Shown here: one piece after another, positions 34,319 to 42,180 of the stretch
How the letters are laid out: the number at the start of each line of letters is the position of its first letter
Position numbering within the stretch: position 1 is the first letter of the stretch
Assembly: GCF_024529955.1 (NCBI RefSeq)
Contig: NZ_AP024857.1
Coordinates: 1 to 64,000, forward strand
Direction: 5' to 3'
Source of the DNA: Photobacterium toruni
GTDB lineage: Bacteria > Pseudomonadota > Gammaproteobacteria > Enterobacterales > Vibrionaceae
DNA length: 64,000 bases
Program-made: the position numbers and the translations under genes
The notes under the pieces: model-generated
The model's input: only the letters and a program-made list of their open reading frames with translations
Told to the model about the DNA's origin: nothing
Database searches by the model: none

Positions 34319-34341
34319 AAAAAAACCAGCTCACTGGCTGG
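34319..34341 (-). terminator. Terminator after the methyltransferase remnant
   Basis: On the minus strand CCAGC and GCTGG pair around a 6-base loop and are followed by seven U. It follows the stop at 34372. Confidence 0.65.
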
Positions 34342-34371
34342 CTTCTTTGGATTATTGGTTAATTAAGGTCA

Positions 34372-34636
34372 TCAGGCTGCGCTTAATACTGCAGTCGTTA
34401 TCTCTCTCGCCAATACGGGCGGAACTGCATTACCAATCATCATTTTGGTTGCTGTTTTTGATTTGGGCCAATGGTAATCACCATCAAAGGTTTGAGCAGA
34501 CGCTAACTCTCTTATGTTTAACGGTCTAATGTACTCTCCCATCACCAGGGAATGCTTATTCATGGTGGTAACAGTACCTAACGGCTTATCTAGTGACCTT
34601 CCGCTACGTTCGGCACCATATGCATTTAGAGTCAGC
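34372..34636 (-). pseudogene. C-terminal remnant of a C5 cytosine DNA methyltransferase
   Basis: The open stretch from about 34636 to 34372 encodes YGAERSGRSLDKPLGTVTT, then KHSLVMGEYIRPLNIRELAS and MIGNAVPPVLAREITTAV. These match the last target-recognition edge and motifs IX-X of C5 methyltransferases ('RxLTxRExARLQTFPxxY', 'QIGNAVPPxLA'). Motifs I (FxGxG) and IV (PCQ) are missing, and a TAG lies just upstream, so only about 90 residues of an enzyme of over 300 remain. The terminator is still present. A remnant of a lost modification gene. Confidence 0.75.
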
Positions 34637-34770
34637 TAAGGACAGTTATTAATTTATCTCGTTTTGATAACCTCCCAATTACCGCTACCAGCTTTAATCT
34701 ATAAAAATAAAATAAATTTTATTGGGCGAAGCCGACTTAATGTGGGTTAGTGGGCTAAGTGCGAAGTCAC

Positions 34771-34787
34771 TTATCCACTTATCCACA
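34771..34787 (+). promoter_or_regulatory. DnaA boxes of the Rep_3 origin
   Basis: TTATCCACT followed, sharing one T, by TTATCCACA, a perfect consensus DnaA box. They sit about 310 bp before the rep gene at the edge of an AT-rich stretch, as in P1 and pSC101-type origins. Confidence 0.75.
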
Positions 34788-34801
34788 GCCTTTAAATAAT
34801 A

Positions 34802-34837
34802 ATCTTTATTCTCTTTATATGATCTTTATTCTCTTTA
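34802..34837 (+). repeat. AT-rich direct repeats, likely unwinding element
   Basis: ATCTTTATTCTCTTTA occurs at 34802-34817 and 34822-34837. AT-rich direct repeats between DnaA boxes and iterons are expected at the site where the origin opens. A GATC precedes the second copy. Confidence 0.65.
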
Positions 34838-34892
34838 GCAGAGCTAAAACATCCCTGCAAGCCGCGTCCTTATTGGCTTTCAAATTTAGTCA

Positions 34893-34996
34893 TGTGTAAA
34901 TGGGATCACTTTAATGTGTAAATCAGTTAAGCTAGATATGTATTTCGGATCACTTTAATGTGTAAATCAGTTAAGCTAGATATGTAAATCAGTTAA
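34893..34996 (+). repeat. Upstream iterons of the Rep_3 origin
   Basis: TGTGTAAATCAGTTAA at 34915-34930 and 34959-34974, ATGTAAATCAGTTAA at 34982-34996, and a half copy TGTGTAAAT at 34893. The first two sit in a larger 44-bp direct repeat starting GGATCACTTT (34903, 34947). Probable Rep binding sites. Confidence 0.8.
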
Positions 34997-35017
34997 GTTG
35001 ATTGCTGTGTTATCCTC

Positions 35018-35050
35018 TTACTGTGTAAATAAAACCGCTTTACACAGTAA
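35018..35050. promoter_or_regulatory. Inverted repeat operator in the rep promoter
   Basis: TTACTGTGTAAA (35018-35029) pairs perfectly with TTTACACAGTAA (35039-35050). It contains the iteron core GTGTAAA in both arms, so a Rep dimer may bind it to repress its own gene, as in other Rep_3 plasmids. Confidence 0.65.
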
Positions 35051-35099
35051 CACCCGCAAGGGTAGTATGTAAGCATCATCACCTTACATAGTTAATGCA

Positions 35100-35912
35100 A
35101 TGGAACGCGAAATAACAATTAAGAAAAATTCAATAATCTACGTATCTAACAAGCTATTAGACGCCATTTTTAAAATGTCGCTCTCTGAAAAAAGAGTTAT
35201 GTGGTATGTGCTTAAAGATTATAAATTCAATGACTTATCAACGGTCTCTCTTGACGGAACAATAAAGCATAACGTATATGCAAAGCTTTATAACATTTCT
35301 ATACAACAGGCATCTAAAGAGGTTAGGCAAGCATGTCTGTCGTTGCCTGATAACTCATTCTTTGTGCCTCGCCCTGAGTGGGATGGAAATATTTTAGAAG
35401 AGCTTGATCAACAGATTTATACAAAATCGGAACTCAACGAACTAAAAGCTTTCTCAAAAGGTAATGTTGTTGATGTATGTGATTATGGGTGTAGGAAAGG
35501 TGAGAGTGACGTGTATTTTACTCGGTCGTTCTTACTACATGCCATTCCAGTGAAGAACTATTTTACGCAGTATCGCTTATATGAAGCGGATTCACTTACT
35601 AATGCTAATCATATTGCATTGTATGAAGAACTGCAGCGTTGGATAGATACAAAGGAAGGTGAGGGTATATATATCACAACACCTATCCGTCTGATTAATA
35701 AGCTTCAATTGCCGAAAACATATGAGTCATATCCTCAGATGAGACGTGGATTTATTACTCCAGCAATGAGTAATATTAATGAAAATACCGATTTGAATGT
35801 AAATGTTGAAGAGGTGAGAGCTGATCCTAAGAACAAGAGATCTAAGGTTATAAAGTTGTATTTCCATTACTCAAAGAAGAAAAAGAGTGAGCTTGTTGCA
35901 TTGGAAGCTTAA
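35100..35912 (+). CDS. Plasmid replication initiator, Rep_3-like
   Basis: 270 residues. The N-terminal winged helix is seen in NKLLDAIFKMSLSEKRVMWY ... YAKLYNISIQQASKEVRQAC, the 'LSxxExRxxxxxL...LYxxxxxxAxxxL' layout of Rep_3 proteins (pi, RepE); the C-terminal half has a second winged helix (RLINKLQLPKTYESYPQMRR) and a basic tail. It would bind the iterons on both sides and open the DNA near the DnaA boxes. No strong ribosome site precedes the ATG, in keeping with low expression. Iterons begin inside its stop codon. Confidence 0.75.
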   Translation: MEREITIKKNSIIYVSNKLLDAIFKMSLSEKRVMWYVLKDYKFNDLSTVSLDGTIKHNVYAKLYNISIQQASKEVRQACLSLPDNSFFVPRPEWDGNILEELDQQIYTKSELNELKAFSKGNVVDVCDYGCRKGESDVYFTRSFLLHAIPVKNYFTQYRLYEADSLTNANHIALYEELQRWIDTKEGEGIYITTPIRLINKLQLPKTYESYPQMRRGFITPAMSNINENTDLNVNVEEVRADPKNKRSKVIKLYFHYSKKKKSELVALEA

Positions 35913-36004
35913 CCAATTTACACGTTAACCAATTTACACGTTAACCAATTTACACGTTAACTAATTTACACGTTAACTAATTTACACGTTAACTGATTTA
36001 CACG
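35909..36004 (+). repeat. Six tandem 16-bp iterons downstream of rep
   Basis: TTAACCAATTTACACG three times, TTAACTAATTTACACG twice and TTAACTGATTTACACG once, end to end, followed by a decayed copy. They are inverted relative to the upstream iterons and share the core GTGTAAAT. Comparable to the P1 incA control locus, which limits copy number by pairing with the origin. Confidence 0.9.
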
Positions 36005-36082
36005 TTAACCTGTGGATGTGGCCAATAACTCAGTGTTTTGATGTAAAAATGGGTTACAGATAAGGTCTTTCTGATTAATTAA

Positions 36083-36399
36083 ACGTGTAAATCAATTAAA
36101 TTTGGTTAACTGATTTACACGTTAATCCATGGATACGTCTTAAATTTAGCTTAATAACTAAGTATTTTGAGATGTAAACGAGTTACAGACTAAAATTAGG
36201 CCGATCAATTGAACGTGTAAATCAATTAAGCTTGATTAGTTAACTGATTTACACGTTAATCCATGGATACGTCTTAAATTTAGCTTAATAACTAAGTATT
36301 TTGAGATGTAAATGAGTTACGAGCTAAGGTCTTCCTGATCAATTGAACGTGTAAATCAATTAAGTTTGGTTAGTTAATTATATTAACTGATTTACACGT
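36083..36399. repeat. Three inverted iteron pairs in a 134-bp repeat
   Basis: ACGTGTAAATCAATTAA and TTAACTGATTTACACGT face each other at 36083/36106, 36213/36240 and 36347/36383. The DNA between pairs repeats too (CCATGGATACGTCTTAAATT at 36127 and 36261). The last pair covers the stop codon of the integrase gene. Confidence 0.85.
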
Positions 36400-37549
36400 T
36401 TAGCCAGCAATGGTACTTTTCTAATGCCTCAAGCATTTTATGATCCACATGAGTATGAATGTACGTCTTGTCTAATTTTGACAGAGCGTGGTTAAGCAGC
36501 ATTTCCCCTACCATATAATCTACACCTTGATCGGCCCATACTGTACGAGCAACTTTTCTTAAATCATGCGCAGCCCAATTCCCTTTTGATAGTGATCTAA
36601 TACTTCTACTTGCAGAGCTTCCCGGTAAACACTTCCCGTCTTTCTTTGTGCTCGGGAATAAGTATTGCCCTGTGTATCCTTTTTTCTTTTGAAGTAAGCG
36701 ATATTCGTTTAGTAATCGCTTTGCTTGTTCTGTCAGTGGTAAACGATGAGATGTTTTGGTCTTTGTATTGACCGCAGGAATAAACCAATAATTATTATCA
36801 ATGTCGCTCCACTTAGCTTTCCTCGTTTCACCAATCCGGGTCCCATGCAAAAGCATCATGACAATAAGGTGTTTAATTGCATAGTTTTTATCTTGAATAG
36901 TTTTAATAATTAAAGGGATATCATCAGCTCTGATGCTCGCATCTTTAGGGGTGATTTTTGCTTGTATGAAGTCAGTAAAAACTAAATCAGAAACGGGATT
37001 GTGTTCGATGTGGCGTAATAGTGCTGCTTGCTTGAATGCAACTTTTAGAACGGAAAAGATAAGCCTGACGTTTGATAGTGAGTACCTCGCTTGTAGTTCC
37101 CATATTAATTGCTCATCAATTAACGCATGATTTATATGAATGAGTTGTACTAATTTCAGCGGTGGAAGTAAGTGTTTATCAATAACTGAGCGGCAGTTTT
37201 GTTTCCGTTCGTCTGACAACTTTCTATCTGTTGTCATTCTGTCACGATACCAGGTTAATACATCCCCACACGTTTCAAACGTACCTATTTCAATATTGGA
37301 TGAAGCGTCAATAGCTAGATCAACAAGTAATTCTGGTAATCGTCGATTAACGATTGTTGTCGTGATGTCAGGAAATCTACCAATTTTCGGCCATTTTTGT
37401 CCTCTTCTTAAATACCAAGTCGCTTTTTCTCTATTTTTATGAAAACGAACAACTAACGGTCTTGCTGGATCTTTAATTTGTCGGATTGAAGGGTTTTTAG
37501 CGGCTCTTTTAATGGCCGCATCAGAGATAGTAACTTTGAGTGTGCTCAT
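36392..37549 (-). CDS. P4-type tyrosine integrase
   Basis: 385 residues. N-terminal DUF4102-like beta region (RPLVVRFHKNREKATWYLRR, KIGRFPDITTTI), core-binding helices, then the catalytic domain: Arg in LLHGTRIGETRKAKW, Lys in TKTKTSHRLPL, HDLRKVART (His..Arg), LLNHAL, and Tyr in DKTYIH. P4-type integrases usually insert into tRNA genes; on a phage-plasmid it might allow occasional chromosomal integration, or be left over from an integrated ancestor. No attP core is recognised. Its end overlaps the iteron block. Confidence 0.8.
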   Translation of the reverse strand: MSTLKVTISDAAIKRAAKNPSIRQIKDPARPLVVRFHKNREKATWYLRRGQKWPKIGRFPDITTTIVNRRLPELLVDLAIDASSNIEIGTFETCGDVLTWYRDRMTTDRKLSDERKQNCRSVIDKHLLPPLKLVQLIHINHALIDEQLIWELQARYSLSNVRLIFSVLKVAFKQAALLRHIEHNPVSDLVFTDFIQAKITPKDASIRADDIPLIIKTIQDKNYAIKHLIVMMLLHGTRIGETRKAKWSDIDNNYWFIPAVNTKTKTSHRLPLTEQAKRLLNEYRLLQKKKGYTGQYLFPSTKKDGKCLPGSSASRSIRSLSKGNWAAHDLRKVARTVWADQGVDYMVGEMLLNHALSKLDKTYIHTHVDHKMLEALEKYHCWLNV

Positions 37550-37609
37550 TTTTATTCAGCCAAAGCCTGTTATTGATTAAAAATTACTCAATCAATGAGT
37601 TTTAAATTA

Positions 37610-37636
37610 AAAAACCTGTACAATGTACAGGTTTTT
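37610..37636. promoter_or_regulatory. 27-bp palindrome between divergent genes
   Basis: AAAAACCTGTACA, a central A, then TGTACAGGTTTTT: thirteen paired bases each side. It lies between the integrase and the plus-strand gene at 37728. Its core ACAATGT also occurs in the partial copy at 42124 and, reversed, in the 17-bp operator family. Probable repressor site. Confidence 0.6.
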
Positions 37637-37727
37637 GATATAGTCGGTTACGTAAACAAGGAATGATGCAAACAACAAGGTGACGTTATCACCACGTTTA
37701 AATTCATTCGACTACAGGAAAATATTA

Positions 37728-37949
37728 ATGAAGGCATTGAAAGTTCCAGGCACAGCAAAGCGAGCCAAAGTAGTGATAGCTTCAGCTGAGTTCTTGGATA
37801 ATTACGTTATGGGTTTAACTGTAAGGCAGTTTTCTGATTTTCGTAAGGATGCACAACGCCTAGCGAATGAGCTAGGTGATGCCATAAAGTTAACCGGCGA
37901 GAAAGTAACGGGTGAAGAAATTCAGCTTACGATTAAGCCGCAATATTGA
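37728..37949 (+). CDS. Unidentified small protein, first of the early plus-strand genes
   Basis: 73 residues from the ATG at 37728 (AGGAAA just upstream). Helical centre LTVRQFSDFRKDAQRLANEL and a beta end. No family recognised. Directly downstream of a 27-bp palindrome, so probably a repressed early gene. Confidence 0.55.
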   Translation: MKALKVPGTAKRAKVVIASAEFLDNYVMGLTVRQFSDFRKDAQRLANELGDAIKLTGEKVTGEEIQLTIKPQY

Positions 37950-37963
37950 AAGAGTGGCAGAGG

Positions 37964-38001
37964 TGAGGCGTATCTCCCCGACCAAAGCTTGATACGCCTC
38001 A
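37964..38001 (+). other. Stem-loop between early genes
   Basis: TGAGGCGTATC and GATACGCCTCA pair perfectly around a 16-base loop. No U-tract follows, so it is more likely an RNA stability or translation element than a terminator. Confidence 0.5.
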
Positions 38002-38005
38002 AACG

Positions 38006-38020
38006 CAAATCCCATGCAAA
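38006..38020 (+). promoter_or_regulatory. Shared 15-base leader motif, copy 1
   Basis: CAAATCCCATGCAAA just before an AAGGACAT ribosome site. The same 15 bases and a similar AAGGACAT site precede parA (48953-48967). Confidence 0.45.
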
Positions 38021-38032
38021 AAGGACATAAAA

Positions 38033-38230
38033 ATGAACCAGCAACAATTAGCTCGTTATGAACATTCCGAGCGTCTTATCGCAGCGCATATTCATTTAAT
38101 GCGTAAACCACTTTCGCATTCTAAGCAGCTACAAGCAAAGCTGCAAGCCAAAGTAATGAAATTGGACGCTAAATTAGCGACAAATCTGCATAAGCTATTC
38201 AAGTTAATCAACTCAACTGTCCAGCCGTAA
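38033..38230 (+). CDS. Unidentified small basic helical protein
   Basis: 65 residues, helical and basic (SKQLQAKLQAKVMKLDAKLA). AAGGAC eight bases before the ATG. No family recognised. Sits between two early genes in one transcript. Confidence 0.55.
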   Translation: MNQQQLARYEHSERLIAAHIHLMRKPLSHSKQLQAKLQAKVMKLDAKLATNLHKLFKLINSTVQP

Positions 38231-38244
38231 TAGGATCACTAAAA

Positions 38245-39447
38245 ATGACAACTCAGAAAACAGTAGCAATTGCGCTTCAGTCTGCATTAAATCCGGCACG
38301 TTTTCAGCTTGATATTGCTGCGGGTAAAACTCAAGGTACAGCACATACGGCTGTTCAAGTAGCTATCACAATGGTAAATCAAGCGGAAGAGCTGGCTCTT
38401 GAGCAATACAATGTTGAAGTTGATGAATTCAACGCATTATGTGATCAACTTGAAGACACCGATTCAAAGTTGAATATCGCTAGTCTTGAGCTTTCACATC
38501 TAAAAAGTGAAATTGATGATATTAAGTTAGCTGCTAATCAAACTGTTCTGCAAGGCGAAAAAGACATGGCGGCAGCTAAAGTTTCTCACTCTCAAACTAA
38601 AAATATGCGTGAAGAGCTTAAAAAACTGCAAGCTATGCAACCGGAAAAGTTAAAGCTCAAAGTTTCCGAACAAAGGAAAAAACTTGATGATCGTCGTGAG
38701 CTGCTTGACTCTCAGCGTCTTAAAATTCGTGATTTGAAATCAAAGCTTACCGAGTCGGAAACAAAGCGTGTAGCTTTAGTCGGTCAAGCAACGATGCTTG
38801 AAGATGAAGTAAAGGAATTACGTTCTCGATTAATACATCACGATGGTGAAGTAGATCAAAAGGTTTACCACGGAAAAGATGGTCTAGAAATGTACCTTTA
38901 CACATTTGAATGGGGCTTAAATTTTCGACCAGCAAGTGCTGAAATCAAGATTGTTAATGATGTGACATGGCACATGGAAGTTAGAACTAACTACGGTATC
39001 TGTGTCCTAGTTAGTGTTACTGAATGGTTAGCCCCGTTTTATCCTCCATGTGATTACTTAGCAGATCGTTGGGATAGCAGTGTCCATGATGCACTTGTTG
39101 AGAAAATTACTGCGCGCATGGAGTTATCACACCCACATTTGGTTGAGCGTGTAGAGTGGGCGAAAGAAAGCTACCTTGATGAAACCGATTTAAATGAAAA
39201 GCATGTTGCGGCCTTAAATGCAGCTGGCTTCCACTCTCTTTACAGCGTTCTGCATGTGCCACCAGCAAAACTACTGGCCCTTGTTAAAGACCAGGGAGAG
39301 AAAGACGAGTCCGTTAAAGAGAAAATCAAAGGCTTTGGTGAAGTATCAGTTAAGCAAGTTTACAGCAAGCTTCACAATATCGTTGCTGAGTGGGAAAGCC
39401 AGCATGAAGCATGGAAGTCCGTTAAACAGGAACGTAATGTCGCTTAA
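38245..39447 (+). CDS. Long coiled-coil protein with a helix-hairpin-helix-like end
   Basis: 400 residues. About residues 40-205 are heptad-rich coiled coil (LEDTDSKLNIASLELSHLKS ... KLKLKVSEQRKKLDDRRELL). About 215-290 is a mixed domain with several Trp. About 305-385 (KHVAALNAAGFHSLYSVLHV, IKGFGEVSVKQVYSKLH) resembles the tandem HhH fold found in the RNA polymerase alpha C-terminal domain and DNA repair proteins. Suggests a DNA- or polymerase-binding early protein. No family recognised. Confidence 0.55.
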   Translation: MTTQKTVAIALQSALNPARFQLDIAAGKTQGTAHTAVQVAITMVNQAEELALEQYNVEVDEFNALCDQLEDTDSKLNIASLELSHLKSEIDDIKLAANQTVLQGEKDMAAAKVSHSQTKNMREELKKLQAMQPEKLKLKVSEQRKKLDDRRELLDSQRLKIRDLKSKLTESETKRVALVGQATMLEDEVKELRSRLIHHDGEVDQKVYHGKDGLEMYLYTFEWGLNFRPASAEIKIVNDVTWHMEVRTNYGICVLVSVTEWLAPFYPPCDYLADRWDSSVHDALVEKITARMELSHPHLVERVEWAKESYLDETDLNEKHVAALNAAGFHSLYSVLHVPPAKLLALVKDQGEKDESVKEKIKGFGEVSVKQVYSKLHNIVAEWESQHEAWKSVKQERNVA

Positions 39448-39527
39448 TATTAACTCGACTACAGCCTGTCTGGTATAGCATTCAAAATAAGTAACAACAC
39501 CCTTAAAAATCAAGGTGATATTACAAA

Positions 39528-39695
39528 GTGATTAGCCGTGAAAAAATTCAGTTAATGACTGATGGTAAATATTATGCTTATCAAAGTCGTAGTTCTAAAT
39601 GGTGGGCTGGTAGGTTTCATAAAGATAGAAAAATATTTATAACAAATTGCAGGACACTACATCTTGTTAAGTTCTGCAAGAACATTAAATATTGA
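39528..39695 (+). CDS. Small basic protein
   Basis: 55 residues from GTG at 39528 with AAGGTGA upstream: MISREKIQLMTDGKYYAYQS then a Trp/Lys/Arg-rich middle and RTLHLVKFCKNIKY. The good ribosome site, basic character and fit between two genes suggest it is real although short. Function unknown. Confidence 0.45.
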   Translation: MISREKIQLMTDGKYYAYQSRSSKWWAGRFHKDRKIFITNCRTLHLVKFCKNIKY

Positions 39696-39737
39696 ATTTA
39701 ATTGCATTATCAGTTCACAGAGGCCCATTTGGTTACG

Positions 39738-39769
39738 GTTACTACCTTTTAAATTTAAAAGGTAGTAAC
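39738..39769. promoter_or_regulatory. 32-bp perfect palindrome
   Basis: GTTACTACCTTTTAAA and TTTAAAAGGTAGTAAC meet with no spacer. It lies 54 bp before the gene at 39823. Perfect symmetry suggests a dimer-binding operator; the RNA would also fold into a hairpin, but there is no U-tract outside the stem. Confidence 0.5.
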
Positions 39770-39822
39770 AAAGGATCTGAGTTCTGACTCACTGAAATAA
39801 TTACAACGTGGAATGGTGACAA

Positions 39823-40077
39823 ATGAGTAGTCAAACAATCGTCCCAACACCTCACGGCACAGTTGTTGTTAAGTACAACCAATATGATTTTTTAATTGAT
39901 GCCATGTCGGTGAATCTTACTTTAACACCATCGGACCTTTTTGGCTGGGGTGTATCGCAGTCCATTCCTATCAATAATATAGATGTTGATACCGATATGA
40001 ACCAATCAAGTGGCGAACTAACATTAGAATTTATTGGTAAGTGGGCAAATAACGCCATTGTTAAATTAAGGGCATAA
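39823..40077 (+). CDS. Unidentified small beta-rich protein
   Basis: 84 residues, mostly strands (GTVVVKYNQYDFLIDAMSVN, GELTLEFIGKWANNAIVKLR). GGTGA upstream of the ATG. No family recognised. Could be an inhibitor-type small protein. Confidence 0.55.
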   Translation: MSSQTIVPTPHGTVVVKYNQYDFLIDAMSVNLTLTPSDLFGWGVSQSIPINNIDVDTDMNQSSGELTLEFIGKWANNAIVKLRA

Positions 40078-40136
40078 TTTTTAGCTGGTGGTTTTATTTC
40101 CACCAGCAACAACAAAATACATTTAGAGTTGATATT

Positions 40137-40964
40137 ATGGGTAGTAACGAGTCATTGATTTACGGGCAATTAAATCAAGCCACATTCACCGACTTTATTA
40201 GTCGTCTTTCAGTAGAACAAAGCGGTAACCGTCCTCACGCAACCGCTAATCCTCTTTTTTCAGTGCAAAACGAGAAGTTGGTATGGACGCGAGATAGCGA
40301 ATCTTGTCACCAACTATCACGTATATTCTTTTGTGTTGATGATCATTCATCATTCGATAGCTACGAAGAAATGTTAGCCGAGATAATTAGCGATCAAGAT
40401 AGCGCAGAAGTAAACATATTCACGGATCATATCAATGAAAATAATATTGATACCTCAAATTTAGAAGATATTGCAGAAGCCATTAATGTTGTATTTGATG
40501 ATGAATATGACGCTTGCGTTATGTATGGCAATTACGAGTGGGAACATATAAACACTCATATCACACCAGAAGCCGCTCACGCCTTTATTGAACGTAAGAA
40601 GCATGATTACCGTAAGTTACGTGTTTATGCTGTCAGCGCCTATTTGTGTTGGGAAATGAAAGCAATTATTGATGGTTTGGTAAATGGTTCTATTCAATAT
40701 GTAGATAAGGCTATTGGCTCAGATGTGGGGAATTTGTTTTATGAGTTTGCTGATGGGTTGGTTATAGCACTATGTGAAATCGAATCAATAGGAGGAATTG
40801 GTGGCGATCCCGCATGGTTGAAATACACGGTAAAAATGAAGCAAGGTAATACTTATGAAGTCTATGAACACCGAAAATATATTGAGGGTAGATATAAGTT
40901 AAGAAACTTACCTAGAGAAACCCTCATTAAAATGTGGGAAGAAAGCTGCAAGGTGGTTAGATAA
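40137..40964 (+). CDS. Unidentified phage early protein
   Basis: 275 residues, acidic. The segment EAAHAFIERKKHDYRKLRVY followed by SAYLCWEMKAIIDGLVNGSI recurs in hypothetical proteins of many enteric phages, from memory. The C-terminal part has strands and ends in a helix. Its stop overlaps the next start by one base. Function unknown; could take part in host takeover. Confidence 0.55.
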   Translation: MGSNESLIYGQLNQATFTDFISRLSVEQSGNRPHATANPLFSVQNEKLVWTRDSESCHQLSRIFFCVDDHSSFDSYEEMLAEIISDQDSAEVNIFTDHINENNIDTSNLEDIAEAINVVFDDEYDACVMYGNYEWEHINTHITPEAAHAFIERKKHDYRKLRVYAVSAYLCWEMKAIIDGLVNGSIQYVDKAIGSDVGNLFYEFADGLVIALCEIESIGGIGGDPAWLKYTVKMKQGNTYEVYEHRKYIEGRYKLRNLPRETLIKMWEESCKVVR

Positions 40965-41701
40965 TGAAGTGCACACCAATGATATTCAATACTGAAATGG
41001 TCAGCGCTTTATTGGAAGGCCACAAAATCGTTACTCGTAGACCATTGAAACCTCAGCCTACAAAAAGTGGAAGGGGTTATATACATTGGCATAGTAATAT
41101 TTACAAAACAATGGTTAATCTTGATGCTGTAAATTCACTTTCCATGCTTGAAGGTTTCCTTTCTGCTAGCGATATATGCCCAGTTGCATCAATTGGTGAT
41201 CTTATTTGGGTTCGTGAGACCTTTCAGGGGCCATTATTTGATACAGAAAAAATGCCTGAATACCAAGAAAATAGCACAAAGTTTGAAACCCCTGAATATT
41301 GCATTTATGCAGCGACTGATAAAAAGCAAGAGTTCTACGACATGGATGATAATTTAATTTGTCGTTGGCGGCCATCAATTCACATGCCAAGGTGGGCTAG
41401 CCGCATTACTTTAAAAGTAACGGATGTTCGTATTGAGCGAGTTAAAGAAATCACTGACGCTCAAGCAGAAAAAGAAGGGATGATGACAACTGAAGCGTCT
41501 CAGAATGCTGCGATTGCTGGTGGTTTAGGTTGGTTTGAACGACCATCTGTACAATTTAAAAATTTGTGGCAACGGATATATGAAAACTGGGAAAGTAATC
41601 CGTACGTGTGGGTGATTGAGTTTGAAGTCATTAACCAAAATATTGATAAATATATTAGCAAGATGAACGATGACCAAAAAGAAACGTTGGCGCAAATTTA
41701 A
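40964..41701 (+). CDS. Phage ASCH/PUA-like protein
   Basis: 245 residues. The order IFNTEMVSALLEGHKIVTRR, GDLIWVRETF, WRPSIHMPRWASRITLKVTD and NPYVWVIEFEV is the hallmark of a phage protein family with an ASCH (PUA-like) fold, widespread in enteric phages. ASCH domains bind RNA or modified nucleotides. Exact job unknown. Overlaps the next gene by 32 bases. Confidence 0.65.
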   Translation: MKCTPMIFNTEMVSALLEGHKIVTRRPLKPQPTKSGRGYIHWHSNIYKTMVNLDAVNSLSMLEGFLSASDICPVASIGDLIWVRETFQGPLFDTEKMPEYQENSTKFETPEYCIYAATDKKQEFYDMDDNLICRWRPSIHMPRWASRITLKVTDVRIERVKEITDAQAEKEGMMTTEASQNAAIAGGLGWFERPSVQFKNLWQRIYENWESNPYVWVIEFEVINQNIDKYISKMNDDQKETLAQI

Positions 41702-42008
41702 CATTAACGGGATGGAGGTCGGGATTGCTGCAATAATTCAAGACTATCAGCCTTGCGTGCAAGTTACAGTGATATTTGGCTCTGAGAACCCAGTAGCTTC
41801 GATTTCACGCTACTGGGATATGAAGAGCTTATATTCAGCGCAAAACTTTATAGATAGCGCTACTGATGCTGATATGCGCCGTGCAATTAACAACATGCAG
41901 CTAGACATTATAGCTGCACAAAAAGTACAGCATTTATTGATTAAGTATAACAACGTAACGCCTGAGCCAGAATGGAAACGTTATGCCAAACAAATAAAAG
42001 GTTTGTAG
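41670..42008 (+). CDS. Unidentified small protein
   Basis: 112 residues with a basic start (TKKKRWRKFNINGMEVGIAA), strands, then helices. No family recognised. Starts inside the end of the ASCH-like gene and is followed by a strong terminator, so it ends the early operon. Confidence 0.55.
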   Translation: MTKKKRWRKFNINGMEVGIAAIIQDYQPCVQVTVIFGSENPVASISRYWDMKSLYSAQNFIDSATDADMRRAINNMQLDIIAAQKVQHLLIKYNNVTPEPEWKRYAKQIKGL

Positions 42009-42079
42009 CATTCAATTAGATGATTTGTTATTAAATAATGGTGACATAACAGACCATTTTTAGTATCTAATCATATTTC

Positions 42080-42110
42080 GGCGGTACATCTGTACCGCCT
42101 TTATTTTTTT
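42080..42110 (+). terminator. Rho-independent terminator
   Basis: GGCGGTACA pairs perfectly with TGTACCGCC around TC, followed by TTTATTTTTTT. Ends the early plus-strand operon. Confidence 0.85.
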
Positions 42111-42123
42111 GTGGTTATAGAAA

Positions 42124-42140
42124 CCTGTACAATGTACCTG
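42124..42140. promoter_or_regulatory. Operator-like site resembling the 37610 palindrome
   Basis: CCTGTACAATGTACCTG matches the left 14 bases of CCTGTACAATGTACAGG at 37615-37631 and preserves the AACCT start. It lies 40 bp before the gene at 42181. Confidence 0.5.
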
Positions 42141-42180
42141 AATGTTCGGTAAAGTAACGGAAAACTACAGGAACCGACAG

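Noticed and set aside
37615-37631. LexA (SOS) box
   Set aside because: CTGT and ACAG are separated by 7 bases, not the 8 needed for a standard LexA site; a phage repressor site is more likely.
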